Source of the DNA: Amesomyces nigricolor
Lineage: Eukaryota; Ascomycota; Sordariomycetes; Sordariales; Chaetomiaceae
Direction of reading: 5' to 3'
Assembly (NCBI GenBank): GCA_004802645.1
Contig: SRKS01000006.1
Coordinates: 2,604,001-2,668,000 of the forward strand
Length of the DNA stretch: 64,000 nt
Positions within the stretch are counted from its first letter, which is position 1; every line of letters begins with the position of its first letter. A model generated the notes under the pieces. The model was given only the letters and a program-made list of their open reading frames with translations. It was not told the origin of the DNA and did no database searches. Both the position numbers and the translations under genes were made by a program. This document shows positions 1 to 11,089 of this stretch, one piece after another.

Positions 1-430
1 CCCTCGAAGGATAGATTTACTTCTCGCGACCCATGTCGCAGGGGTGTCTGGTGCCGGCTCCTCACCCTCCTCCGTCTTCTTCTAGTGGGGGACATGGTGA
101 GGTTGTTGATGCGTTTGCACATCTCCGTCCGGGACTCGGGTCGGAGATAGCGGGGGTCATTGTCGAGCATCTTGTGGATCGTCTTTTGCGCCGAATTCTT
201 TCTGGTTGCTAATTAGTTGCTTGGACATTATCTGTTCCCAGCCCCTCTGCGCACTTTGGGCTGAAGCCATCATCCTCGAGGACCCTGATAATCTTCTCGA
301 TGGACAGTGTGGAATAGAGATAGAGTCGAGCTAGCTTCCGAGACCGAGATACCGTCCACTGTGGTGGTCGTCCTATCCTGGAACCGGACGACGTCGGCCC
401 GGCGGTGACTGATGACGGCAAAGAAGCCAT
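1..430 (-). CDS. N-terminal part of a fungal RSRKLARLYLY-type protein (runs off left edge)
   Basis: Two exons are visible on the minus strand: 430-255 and 201 to the window edge, joined by a 53-nt intron (254-202, GTGCGC...CAACCAG, phase 2). The start is the Met of MASLPSSVTAGP. The first exon contains WTVSRSRKLARLYLYSTL followed by SIEKIIRVLEDDGF, and the second continues with NSAQKTIHKMLDNDPRYLRP. I recall this block as the common N-terminus of a large family in Sordariomycetes, where it precedes varied C-terminal regions; its function is not known to me. The splice restores the family reading exactly (FSPK-KNSAQKT), so the intron is well supported. The reading frame stays open to base 1, and the rest of the gene lies outside the window, so no function can be given. 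Confidence 0.7.
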
Positions 431-2996
431 CTCGGTGCAGTTCGGTGTTGAAAAAGTAGCACTTGATGACGGGCAAGCATATGGCGGCGAGACATGACGG
501 AAGGAGTTGTTACCGACACGGGCTCCATATAATAAATCGTCGCAGGACAGAAGTTGCGATGATTTTGACCGGAGCCGAGTGGTAAGGTCGACTGGCATGA
601 TATGAAAGCTCAATGACAAAAGGTCCCTCTGCCGTGTTTGTTAACGGGTAGTCCCGCAAGTATCTTCCACCGTGGAATGTGCATGAAGTCCGAGGACTCG
701 TAGCATATGTACCGCCGTGCACCTCCCTGGTCCAGCCCCAGACAGACATTGCCATGGCTGATGTGGGGGCAATACTCGAGCCCTCGGGCTCAGGGGCGAT
801 CCGCACATGGCACTCAAAGACTGGCTTGGAAATGGAGGAAGTGAGCATCATGGCGATGGGGGCGAGAGCTTGATGGCGAGATACCAAGACGTCCGTGGAT
901 GTTCTGCCGGCGGCGCCAGTACCTCGATATGTATAAAAAGTCAAGGTCAATGGCGAGGCTTCTGAGCAGCTTCCACTGCTTCTTCGGCCTGGTGTCAACG
1001 GCGCCCTTGCATGGCCAGGCTGCGTCCGCCCTCCCACAGTGCCGCCCAACACAGTTGGCCTCTCCATTGAGCACATCAAAGCCGCAGGGAGACGAGCCCT
1101 CGGGTGAAACATTGATGTGCGCAGGGATCTGGAGCCAATGGAAATGTTTCGTGGTCGCCGAACACCATGCGACCGACGGCAGGGAGGCTCTGCCTCCCAT
1201 GCATGCAGCATGATCAGGGCAAGGCTTCCCGTCCCGCTTTCTTCATCATGAGGGCGGCACAAGCACAGTGCACCCAGCTCTCAGCCTCAAGTCGAATTAA
1301 GCTCCGCACCTGGTTAAATGCCGATTGGGGTGTAAGTCAGTGACTCGAGACCTGGCTCGGTAGTCCTGGGGGCGAAGCCGGGACGCTCACCCAACTGACG
1401 GGTAAGTCGGTGACGAAGGGGCGGACGCAAGCGGTCTTGGGCCCTTGGGTGTATAAATGACTTCCTTCGCGAAGGAACCTACGCAGACGGTATGATATTG
1501 CCTGCCGGAAGCGATGAACCATGGAGGCATCTGATCTGTGGTGAGATTGTTTGCGGCGGCCTTCGAGTTGAGTGTTGGTGGCAGTTGGTCAACGTGCCCC
1601 CCGCGTTTGCTGACGGACCAAGCTGCCAGCGCGGCATGGCCGACATCGATTTCGACCAACATAACCTTTTACGGCCGTTGCCTGTTAGCCCGTGGCTTGG
1701 CTTTGGGAATCCGGGCTGGGGATCTTCAGGCTTCACAGATGGATCTGAAGAAATATCGCGATCTTTCCCCATCCCTTTTCGCTTGCTCGTTGCTTTTTCT
1801 GGAGGTCTGCTTCGTCAGCGGTGTCTTTGGTCAGGACCTGGCGGTAATTACCGATGATCATCAACGACAAGTTTGATTGCACTGTGCTGCTCCGACAAAT
1901 CATGGTCTCGGGTTTTTGCCAGTTCCGAATTTGTTTTTGGCGAAAATGACAAAAGATGAAAGCGGTGTGGAGGGCAGAGAACACCCAACCCAGCACCTAA
2001 ATTTGGAAAGAAGCTGAGGTGCGACGGGGGACAAGCAGAGGAAAGAACCCTGGAGTGGTTGCTGCCTGTCCGATGATACACTCAAACCTGGGGAGACTCC
2101 AACGTGACTTCCATCTGGACCGGCAGATTACCAGAAGGCTCGAGCTCGCTCCCTTGCATGAAATGACGCAACTGCTTCACTGCTTTTACATTCTTTTTCT
2201 CTTGGTGCCTTAATTTATCTTCAAATCGACAAAGGTTCCCAGTCGACGTCGGCGGAGGATGCTTAGAACATCAAAACACCAAGCTGCAATCTAGACGTCT
2301 GGCATTTCGGCCATCCACGTCGAGCACTTAGAAACATTTTGGCGAGTTCGGTTTTTCGGTTACCGAGCTCTTGACAAACAACTGGAAACCACACGCCTCT
2401 TGTGGTTCATTGGACGCCAAATCGAAGCCAAGACCGCCGAAACTGTTCACATCTCAACCACACATCGCCAGATTCGTCTCGCCATATTCTCGGCCTCGCA
2501 AGCCAAGACCAAGCATTACGTTAAGAGTTGGTGTGGCGCTGGATGGCAGACCGGGGCCTTCGGCGCCTTTCCGCTCTCTCATGTGTCTAGAAACGCCACT
2601 CAGGCCTTCGGGACCGATAACCTCATGCGTCGCCATGTGTTTGACCGGGATGCCAGCGACGAAGCAGCCGACCCGCATGAGCTACCAACGGCTCGGGCGG
2701 CTGTGACCGTTACACATCCCGAGACAGTGGAATCCCGTCGATTAGCGTTGGGCCCTCCCACGCGGACATGCACCCCGGGCCGAGTGGCCCATTCTTGAAC
2801 TTGGTCACTTCTCTTATCCTATCAAACGAGACCGCTATCTTCTCCGAAGCGGGCTTCTTCCCAGTTCAGCTTTTTCACGAGCTTACACGAGACTCTTCCC
2901 TCGCCAGTCGAAGCCAGCCAAGCGTTGCCACATGCGCTTCGACACATACCACGCCACCCGCCACCGTCACACATCGCCCCCATCCGGCAGTCCAGA
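431..2996. other. Intergenic, no supported gene
   Basis: Several overlapping open frames exist on both strands (for example 510-1262 minus and 1492-1857 plus). None shows a recognisable domain, a coherent exon structure or consistent codon use. The right part lies downstream of the convergent acetylxylan esterase gene. I see no RNA gene or repeat here. Confidence 0.5.
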
Positions 2997-4116
2997 TCAG
3001 TTAATCAAACCAAAGAACTTGAGGAGCTGCTGCTCGTCCACCGACGACGCATGGCCAACGCCTTCCCCGAAGAACCCGAGCAGCTTCGTCCCGTCACCGT
3101 AAATCTGTTGCGTCCACCCCGCCGAGGGCACGCCTGTCACATTCCTGCTGAACTCGACACCGAGCACATTGGACCACTGCTTGAGAGCCTCAATGGCGCA
3201 CTGCGGCCTCACGAGTCTGTCGGCCAGACCATGCGTGATCTGCATACGGGGGCGGCGCCCTGTGTATCCTGGGTACGAGTTCTTGACGAAGTTGCCCCAC
3301 TGCTGTGCAGTCTTCTGCAGGCCGCGGGCACAAGTCTGGTTGAGGCTCAATGGCGTGGACGAGCGAGCTCCTGTTGCGGGGGAGGCTTGTTAGTGCTGCC
3401 TAATATGTTGCCTGTGTTCAGGGGTTGAGGGGCAACGGTTCAACAAAAACCGCCTCCTTAAATCAACATCACAGCCGCGTCTTGGCTCATCGCCCCCTTT
3501 CATCTCGCTTCCGACCTCCTGGAATAGAAAACAAAACCAAAACCAAAACCAAACATACCAAAAAAGCACGCATGCGCTGTGCCCGAGTACGCCGCGCCGG
3601 CCTCAAACACCTCCGGGTACGAGCCCGCCAGCACATTGGTCATCATACCGCCCGACGAGAAGCCCATGGCGTAGACGCGCGCCCGGTTGCCCTGGTACGT
3701 GTCGAGCGCGTAGTTGACCATGCTGACGATGCCCGCCGCGTCGCCGCCCGCGTTGTGTGTGAGGCTGGCCGTGTTGTGCACGTCCCAGCAGTTGCTCTGG
3801 TTAGGCGTCTCAGGGTAGATCAGGATGAAGCCGTTGCTATCGGCGTAGGAAGGCAGGTCCGTACCGGAGAACCATTGCGAGGCGGAGCCGCCGCAGGGGT
3901 GGATCTGGGAGTTTAACATCAGTCAAGGCAAGGAGTAAGGGTGAAAAAGGGGCATACCGCGACGATAATGGCTGGGTTCGGGGCAAGATTATCGGGCACG
4001 TAGATGTACATGTCGATTCTGGTAGGGTTGTTGCCAAAATTTCTGACCCGTTGCAGAGACGCACCGAGGCAGGTTGCTGCCGTCGCAGCGAGGGTGAGGA
4101 GAGAGCGGAACAACAT
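2997..4116 (-). CDS. Acetylxylan esterase, carbohydrate esterase family 1 (AXE1/AxeA type)
   Basis: The predicted product is 292 residues from three exons (4116-3958, 3904-3559, 3370-2997) with introns 3957-3905 and 3558-3371. Both introns have GT-AG ends and the larger has a CACTAAC branch site. Residues 1-19 form a signal peptide (LLTLAATAATCLGA). The mature protein begins with the CE1 hallmark LAPNPAIIVAIHPCGGSA. The nucleophile motif is GFSSGGMMTN (Ser about 136), followed by a late ITHGLADRLV (acid residue) and GVGHASS (His). Family members are secreted and remove acetyl groups from xylan during plant cell-wall breakdown; some relatives are feruloyl esterases. No carbohydrate-binding module is present. 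Length and motif order match the Aspergillus AxeA group, so I am confident of the family and fairly confident of the substrate. Confidence 0.92.
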
Positions 4117-5547
4117 GATGATGCTATTTTAGGAAGTGTTCAAGAGGTAGAAGGCGAGTGTTGGTCTGGTTCCTCATCTTCATGATTGCCGATTTGGAGG
4201 AGAAAATCTCCATCTTTATACCCAGGAGACAACACCGTTGTCGTCTCTGTCCCCTCTTCACCCCCTCACGCCGAGCATGATGAACATCTTCCCCCAGGCC
4301 ATGGCAATGGGAATCGGCAAGTCGACAGAGCAAAACCATCACCCGTTTAGCGGACCTTATATCGTTTTCTTCCAAATCCAGGTTTCTCTTGCGAGGTGTG
4401 ATGTTTGTTGTCAAGGCAGGTGAAACGTGGGAAACGTGGGGTATGCACCCCAAAACAACGCGGAGCTGTCTGCCGACCCAGACGGGAGGGATTCAGATTA
4501 AGCTTGCGAAAAAATCTGGGGAAGCGATGTACAGTCGGCATCTACCCTCGGCAGCTCCATCTGCCATTCGGCAAATGCCCCTGAATGTGACATTGGGACG
4601 GGTTGATGCGATTGGGGGGCTGTACTTGTGGAAGTTGATCGATGTAACCCTTCGACAGCCCAGAACCAAACACCAAGAGAAAGGCCTTGGCTGCGGTATG
4701 CGGAGTAATAGACATGACTTCCTCCCTTTGTGGCTTTTTCTACGATTAAGTCAGTGTAGCATGGCACCACATTTGGTTGAGAACGGCCTGATACACACAC
4801 GAGGTAAGGTTATTCCGGTTTCCTTGAAGAGCCCCCATCTCCCCTGACAGCCTGGTTTCGGCCAGCATGAGGGTTGAGGGCACGGACGACATCGTCTTTC
4901 CATCCGAGATCCGAGGTTGAGATGGCTCAAGCTCCTTCTCCCAGATCTCGAGCTCCTTCCCGCAACATCTCACGGGCAGTCCTTCACAAGTAGGCTTCAG
5001 TCTTCACTCTCCCAGCCCCCGCAGAAAAGGCTCTTAACCAGAGTTTGGCCTAGTGGGGGGAGTGCAGCAAAGCAGAAACTCAGTTTCAGCCTAGCTGCAC
5101 GATGGTATTAACCAGCAAGAGTCACCGCGTTCGAGTCTTAGTAAGAGCACTAAAAGGCTTTTCGTAGCCGGTCACCCTACGGGCTGGCCGGTGAGCTTTT
5201 GTCTTTTTTTCCTGACCGCTTGCCTGTCCTTCCGTACTCTGCCGCTTGCTTGGAGAAGATGTAACTTCTCTTGTGCCAACACATCAAATTATCAAATTCA
5301 ACTGAACCCTCTCTTGGGCAACAACCATGACTTACAACAACACCATCTTGATCTCAACTTATCCGCTCCTTTCATCCATGACAGCGGCAGACAGTTTTGC
5401 AACTTGCAGTAACTTTTGATTGCCCTAAATGTGTCTGCCTCCAAAGTTTGCACCCATCCCACTCCAAATGACCCAAATAAAGACAAAGACATTCTCGAAA
5501 GACAAAAGTGTACCCTAAGCCAACCATAAAACCCGTCCTGTCCCCCC
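4117..5547. other. Intergenic region upstream of the acetylxylan esterase
   Basis: This stretch holds the esterase promoter and 5' leader at its left end and the 3' side of the secreted-protein gene at its right end. Pyrimidine-rich tracts occur near 4225-4275. I see no coding region with support and no RNA gene. Confidence 0.5.
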
Positions 5548-6336
5548 CTAACACCCAAAATTCATCGACAATCCCATCCCTACCACATTTCCCTGTAAAT
5601 ACTCAACCACGCCCGTCCCCCCATTACTCCCACTACCCTTCTTCTCATCATCACCCCCGCTACTACTCCCACCAGAAGTCCCATTCGCACCACCAGCTAC
5701 CTCAAGCCGGTAGCACATCTCCCCATCCCGACACGAAAAGCTGTTGACCGTGGCCTTAGCCCCAGCAGCAAACTGCACCGTCCCAATCACCGATCCCGAC
5801 GATGGCCCATCCAAGGCAACTACGTTGACGGTCGCCGGCAACGACGCCCCAGTGACCTTTGCGTCGGGCGACGTAAGGTCTAGGACCAGACTGCAGGGGC
5901 CCTTGCCGGAGTTGGCGGTGCCGGAGGGAATGGCGAAGCCGATCTCGAGGGGGTCCGCCACGGGGGCTGAGCTGGAGGATGCTTGGCGGCGGCTGAGGGT
6001 CCTGCCGGCGCCGGAAGAGCCACGAGAGGAGGAGGAACCCGCAGAGGAGCCAAGTTGACTGGACGAGCCGCCCACGGGGACGGAGCCAAGGGATCCTAGG
6101 ATGCCCGAAGAGCCAGAGGAAGAGCCGGAAGAGATGGATGAGCTGGAGCCTGAGGAGTCGTTGTATGGGATGGTAAACTGGATTGGATAGGACGGCTTGG
6201 CGTCCGACGGATATGCGCGCGGGATGGGGAAGACGGTCTGGCAGTCGCGTTTGGCGACGAGTGAGCCAAGGTTGGGCGCCCCAATGGTTGGGGCGGCGGA
6301 GAGGGCAGCAACGGCGACGAGGTGTGCGAGATGCAT
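5548..6336 (-). CDS. Secreted Ser-rich protein, But2-like C-terminal region
   Basis: This is a single-exon product of 262 residues. A signal peptide (MHLAHLVAVAALSAAPTIGA) is followed by a short N-terminal segment with CQTVFPIPRAYPS, then a low-complexity Ser/Gly linker at about residues 60-130, and a C-terminal beta-rich block. That block contains LEIGFAIPSG, GPCSLVLDL, ATVNSFSCRDGEMCYRLEV and ends in MGLSMNFGC. Paired cysteines and the PCSLVL motif resemble the fungal ubiquitin-3-binding But2 C-terminal domain family, which occurs in secreted fungal proteins of uncertain role. The start chosen is the Met directly before the hydrophobic signal sequence, although the frame is open further upstream. 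It is probably an extracellular or wall-associated protein; the But2 link is my inference from motif resemblance. Confidence 0.7.
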   Translation of the reverse strand: MHLAHLVAVAALSAAPTIGAPNLGSLVAKRDCQTVFPIPRAYPSDAKPSYPIQFTIPYNDSSGSSSSISSGSSSGSSGILGSLGSVPVGGSSSQLGSSAGSSSSRGSSGAGRTLSRRQASSSSAPVADPLEIGFAIPSGTANSGKGPCSLVLDLTSPDAKVTGASLPATVNVVALDGPSSGSVIGTVQFAAGAKATVNSFSCRDGEMCYRLEVAGGANGTSGGSSSGGDDEKKGSGSNGGTGVVEYLQGNVVGMGLSMNFGC

Positions 6337-7765
6337 TGTGAGGTAGCTTGAAATTTGACAATGGGTGGTAAAGGGTGTAACTAAGATTCGGCTTTTTGCA
6401 AGAGAGAGATCTGGAGGAACTGAATCTGTGTTTAGAGTCCTTGGGAAATGGTTAAATACTTCTTCAGTGTCCCTATCTCGTAGGGTAAGCATCCACTGTC
6501 CCCATCTCTTAGGGCAAGCATCACGTCTACTGCATTATGGGTGCCGGCGGCCGCCGAACTGGGCTGAGCATAGGGGTGGATAGTAAACACGCGGGGATGA
6601 GGGAATGGGGAATGGTTATGGGCCTGTGATCGGGCCAGCGGCAACCACAGCCATGAAGATGTTTGCCACGGATGTAGCGGGACGACGCAGGCGGCGGAGG
6701 TGGTGGCCTGCAATGTTTAGATGTTCGTATTCTGGAGCCGCAAAGTAAACAAGACCCAGGAACGAAGCTCCCTGGTGGTAGGTGGACAATGGGATGAGCA
6801 GGAACTTGTCCCACAGTAGGGCCAGAAAAGTGTGACCACCACGGCACTGCTTGTCTGGGGCCTGAGGATGGCTGTGATGATTTTGTAAACTTAATCCCGC
6901 TGCAAGTACTAATACTTCCTCGCGACAAAGAAACGATTCCACTTAAACACAAAATTCTGACCACAGTGATCTTGATCAAGACTTGAAGTTCTGGATCGAT
7001 GTCCAGCCCAACCAGTTCTGGAAGTGAGTCGGGAACTTCGCATCCCGCTCTAGCTAGATGTATCGATGTCTCCAGTCTCCACGATAGAGAGTCCACTGTA
7101 GTCATCATCAACAACAACAAAGACGCGCGTCTGGATCCAACCTGTGGCTCAGAGGGCGGAAATATTGCACAAGAGGCGGCGCAGGTTGTCCGAGCGAAGC
7201 CGTGGGGTGGTCGGGTGGGGGCCAGTCCAGTTATCTCAAGAAGTCGTCAGGGTCCCGCTGACGAGACGGAGCCTGCAAATTTCCCGTCTCACCCGGACAT
7301 GTCTTGCTCTTCGGATGGAGCGCAAACTTTGTCGGGATCCCGAGTCCCCGTGCACACTGACTTGGTGTCGCAAACTGTAGCATGGCAAGTGGACATCTCT
7401 GAAGGTTAAGGAAGTGGGCTTCATGAAGATTTCGCCGTTTCTGTGTAGGGATAGAAGCAGACGGTAGAAATAATTCGCCTCTTCTGCGAAAACATCTCCA
7501 AACATAGGGGTAAACGGATGAGGTGACTGATGCAGTAGATCGATGAGATGTTGGAAACTTGGGAAGTCGAGATTAGGTTCAGTTGTTCGTGCCGCGGTTC
7601 GCTGGCTCGGCTAGTCACCCCTGCAGCCCCGCAGCGCTGTTCGCAGATGCCCCACTAAAAAGTCGCGATAGCGATAAGCTGGGCTGGTGCAGGGGGGAAG
7701 ACAGAAAAAATCGGATGGTGAATGTCCTCAATCGGCCAAACAACCGCGACACCAGGACCGCCAAA
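6337..7765. other. Intergenic divergent promoter region (secreted protein / SDA1)
   Basis: The genes on either side are transcribed away from this stretch, so it holds both promoters. A frame at 6999-7409 (plus) has an ATG but no recognisable motif, and I do not annotate it. No RNA gene or repeat was seen. Confidence 0.5.
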
Positions 7766-10104
7766 ATGCCCAAGAGAAAGGTTGCCGCGCTCGAAAAGGT
7801 CGAAGCCGATCTGGTCAACCTGCAGTACAAGATCAGGAGAGATCCGAGGTACAATGCGCCCTAATGCCTTGCCAATCCAGGCCAATGGCTAACTCGAGCG
7901 CCCAGGTCCTACGCCCAGGAATTCTACGACCAGTGGCTCGCCTACGATGCCCAACGCCAGATCTTCATCTCCAACCCTGCCACAGTCTCAAACGAGGACA
8001 CCAGGAAGTTTCACGATCTCGTTGACCTGATAGCACACGTCGCCGACCTCTACCCCGAACTTACCGCCCCCTATCCCGACCACCTGAAGGAGCTCCTAAA
8101 CCAGCACCATGCGACCCTCGACAAGGAACTGCGCGAGAAGGTGGTGGGCAGCCTGGTTCTGCTGCGGAGGAAGGACGTGATCGACTCGACCAGCCTCCTG
8201 ACCACGCTGTTCCCCATCCTCGTCACGACCCCCAGCAAGACCCTGCGATCCCTCCTGTACACCAAGATCATCAGCGATCTCCGGGAGTCGAACTCGAAGG
8301 CGACGAATCATAAGCTCAACAGGACAATCCAGACTGTTTTGCACAACCTGGTCACCTCGGACCGCACCTCGACCAAGGGAATGTGGGCGACTCGCATTAC
8401 GCGCGAGCTGTGGCGCCGCCAGATCTGGACTGACGCGAAGCCGTGCGATGTCATGAAGGAGGCCTGTCTGAGTGACAACGAGAAGGTTGTTGTTGGTGGT
8501 GTGCGCTTCTTCTTGGGCGGCGACAAGGAGCGGGAGGAGCTGGAGGACGAGGACAGCGATGTGGACATTGACATCAAGAAGGTCAAGCACCAGGGGACCA
8601 TCAACAAGAAGTCGAAGAAGCGCCAAAAGGCGTATGAGAAGGCGGTTGACAAGATCAAGAAGTATGGCACATTCAACCACTTCATGATGGGATCTCGCTG
8701 ACACACAACAGGCAAGAGAAGAAGAAGCACTCCCCGCACCCCCTGAACTTCTCCGCCCTTCACCTCATCCACGACCCGCAGGGCTTCGCCGAGAAGCTCT
8801 TCCAGAAGCACCTGCAAAACACCAAGAACAGGTTTACCCTCGACACCAAGCTCCTCATCCTGCAGCTGGTCACTCGCCTCGTGGGTCTGCACAAGCTCAC
8901 CATCATCTCGCTCTACTCCTGGTTCGTCCGCTACCTGACGCCGAAGCAACTCAGCGTCACCTCGTTCCTCGCCTCTCTTGCCCAGGCAACACACAACCTG
9001 GTGCCACCAGACGTCATCGAGCCTCTGGTTGTCAAGATCGCCAACGAGTTCGTCTCGGAAGCATCTGCGTCTGAGGTCGCGGCTGCCGGTATCAACTCCA
9101 TCAGGGAAGTTGCGATGCGGCAACCGCTCTGCATGACTGAGACGCTCCTGCAGGATCTGGTCATGTACCAGAGGAGCAAGGACAAAGGTGTGGTCATGGC
9201 CGCAAAGGGTCTGCAGTCGCTGTACCGCGAGGTCTACCCCGAGCTGCTGCAGAAGAAGTTCCGCGGCAAGGATGCCACCATGGGCTTGCGCTCAGGAGCA
9301 GTCAAGCTGCGCAAGTTCGGCGAGGAAGAGCAGGGCGGTATTGAGGGCATTGAGCTTCTCGAAACATACAAGGAGGAGCAGAAGCAGAAGAGGCTTGAGG
9401 AACTCGGACTTGACGGCGACGCCGAGAAGAAGGACGGCGATGAAGAAGACGACGGCTTCAACTCGGACGAATGGGAGGTCGCCTCCGACGACAGCGACTC
9501 CTCCACTGGCTGGATCGACGTCAGCGACGATGAAGACGACGAGCCGGCCAAGAAGCGCCTGCGCAAGTCCGGCCCGGCAGACGACGAAGCCCCCGAACTC
9601 GCCAACACCGCCGAGGAAGACGCCTCAGTCGCCGAGATCAACCGCATCTCCAAGCTCGCTACCACCTCCATCCTCACGCCCGCCGATCTCGCCAAGCTCG
9701 AGGAGCTACGCCGCGAAGCCAAGGTCGACAAGGCGCTCGGCCGCACGTCCAAGCGCAAGATGGAGCTCATCGAGAAGCACATCGAGGACGGCGTCACGGC
9801 CGACGACATTGAGCTGCCGGGGCAGTTGGGGAAGAAGACGACCAAGGAGGAGCGCGCCGCGCTGGCCCGCGAGGGCAAGCCGGGTCGCGAGGAGCACAAG
9901 TCGACGCAGGCGATCCGCAAGGCCAAGAAGGAGGCCGAGGGCAAGAGCACAACCAACAAGGAGAAGGCAAGGAAGAAGAACTTTTTGATGACGATTGGAA
10001 AGGCTAGGGCGAAAAACAAGAGGAGTTTGGTTGATACGCAGAAGACGCTGAGGGGGCATATTGCGAGGAGTAAGAGCGGCGGGAGGAGAAAGAACGGTAC
10101 GTAG
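7766..10104 (+). CDS. SDA1: SDA1 homolog, 60S ribosomal subunit biogenesis and export factor
   Basis: Three exons (7766-7848, 7906-8661, 8712-10104) encode 743 residues; yeast Sda1 is of similar length. The introns (57 and 50 nt) both fall in phase 2 and restore family sequence: the first gives RRDPRSYAQEFY, the second KIKKQEKKKHSPHPLNFSAL. Without the second splice a stop codon interrupts the gene at 8699. Conserved blocks include ITRELWRRQIW, VVGGVRFFLGGDKERE, HDPQGFAEKLF, RYLTPKQLSVTSFLASLAQA, EVAAAGINSIREV and VMAAKGLQSLYREVYPELL. The C-terminal third is strongly acidic (DDSDSSTGWIDVSDDEDDE), then basic, ending in RSLVDTQKTLRGHIARSKSGG. In yeast, Sda1 is a nucleolar/nuclear protein needed for late pre-60S maturation and export, and for G1 progression and actin organisation. 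Orthology is clear from colinear conservation. Confidence 0.96.
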
Positions 10105-10345
10105 TTGGGCATTGTATGCGGTCATACGCACGGTCATCGACGGTTGCGGACTGCAGCAAGCAACAGCGGTGGCTCGCCGCAATGCAAGGAATAATTTTGT
10201 TGGTCACCTTTGTCAAGCGTCGTTGGTGATGCCCTGTTTTGTGTGCTGCCTTCGGTGATTGTCAGGGGGGCAGTGCCGCCAAACTGACGTTGGGCGGGGC
10301 CCTCTTGAATTGCCCGTGGGCGCGGAAACCACCAATCACGAGAAT

Positions 10346-10439
10346 AGTCCTGTGGTCTAGCGGTTAAGATTTCGCTCTTATACCCCTTACTAGGGTCATG
10401 GGTATGCGACGGTCGCGGGTTCAATCCCCGCCAGGACTA
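10346..10439 (+). tRNA. tRNA-Ile(UAU) with 21-nt intron
   Basis: A complete cloverleaf can be folded: acceptor AGTCCTG pairs fully with CAGGACT, D stem GTCT/AGAT, anticodon loop CTTATAA, T arm GCGGG-TTCAATC-CCCGC, discriminator A at 10439. Counting from the D arm places the anticodon at 10379-10381 (TAT), the minor isoleucine AUA decoder. A 21-nt intron (10383-10403) sits at the canonical site after position 37, as in yeast tRNA-Ile(UAU). The mature length is 73 nt. A run of six T at 10444-10449 is the RNA polymerase III terminator. The 31:39 pair is T-T in this fold, so the anticodon stem has one mismatch. Reading the anticodon as CTT (Lys) would break most of the anticodon stem. Confidence 0.85.
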
Positions 10440-10443
10440 TTTA

Positions 10444-10449
10444 TTTTTT
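10444..10449 (+). terminator. Pol III terminator of tRNA-Ile
   Basis: Six consecutive T residues lie five bases after the tRNA 3' end, the usual stop signal for RNA polymerase III. Confidence 0.8.
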
Positions 10450-10927
10450 GAGGGTTATGCTAGTAACGGGATATGCATTGCACCAACACAAGCCGTCTGC
10501 GGCATCAAACTGCATTTTCAGCATCGGAAACAGCTTCCATTCAAGTTTGCCACCGCCTCCACGGCGAGAGTGCGAAGCTTGTCACCCGGATCGGCGGGAG
10601 TGGTGATTTCACCAAACTTTGAATAAACAACTGCATCGAGTACAACCGACATCTCATCGTACAACGCCAGATGAATCAGGCTCGACTCGGAGAATCGCGT
10701 TCCACCAACTACCGTATTCTGATGTGAACTCTCCTTGATCATGCCCACAAGTTTAGGTCCGAAAACTGGGAATGGCGCATCTGACCTCGTCCTCCCGTGG
10801 ACCTTGAATTCTTAACGTCGATAGTATCCTGCGTTTCCGATGACATTCAGTCTCTCCAACCCTCCCGTCCCAACCTTAACCGTAACACTCTTGCAACGTA
10901 CCTATTTAACACAAACACAACAACACA
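10450..10927. promoter_or_regulatory. Upstream region of small secreted protein copy A; uncertain minus-strand ORF
   Basis: A minus-strand frame (about 10742-10518, 74 codons, beginning MIKESSHQNTVVGG) is open but unrecognised. It overlaps a block at about 10678-10715 (TCGACTCGGAGAATC followed by CCACCAACTACC) that recurs upstream of the two neighbouring paralogous genes. I read the block as promoter DNA of copy A rather than as coding sequence. The leader just before the ATG at 10928 is A/C-rich, as in the other copies. Confidence 0.4.
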
Positions 10928-11089
10928 ATGAAGCTCTTTACCGCCGCTGCCATCCTCGCCCTCATCAGCGGCATTACGGCTGACCCCGCCGGCACACCAA
11001 GCGGCATCAAGGCTCGAGACTCCCAAGACCTCGATCCCGTCCTCTTGAACCAGTACGAGGCCGGCGATTTTGATGTCTACGGTAACTGA
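10928..11089 (+). CDS. Small secreted protein, copy A of a three-copy local family
   Basis: This 53-codon frame starts MKLFTAAAILALISGITA, a clear signal peptide, and continues DPAGTPSGIKARDSQDLD, where the KAR dibasic site resembles a propeptide processing site. The last codons read GGTAACTGA. GTAACT could instead be an intron donor, as in the related copy C where a strong donor sits at the equivalent place, so the true C-terminus may differ. The leader CACAAACACAACAACACA is typical for fungal secreted proteins. It is related to the copies at 12048 and 13709 by the MKLF-N5-LAL-S start and by promoter sequence. Function is unknown. Confidence 0.5.
   Translation: MKLFTAAAILALISGITADPAGTPSGIKARDSQDLDPVLLNQYEAGDFDVYGN

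Noticed and set aside
510..1262. 250-codon minus-strand frame
   Set aside because: No recognisable motif, composition looks random, and several overlapping frames of similar quality exist.
5105..5195. Possible second tRNA near GTTCGAGTCTT
   Set aside because: A T-loop-like string is present but no acceptor, D or anticodon stems can be folded around it.
9234..10112. 292-codon minus-strand frame antisense to SDA1
   Set aside because: It is a shadow of biased codon use in the acidic/basic SDA1 C-terminus (Ser/Leu/Pro-rich, no motif) on the opposite strand of a clear gene.
10370..10384. tRNA read as tRNA-Lys(CTT) or tRNA-Glu
   Set aside because: Only placing TAT at positions 34-36 gives correct D-arm spacing, a paired anticodon stem and a canonical intron site.
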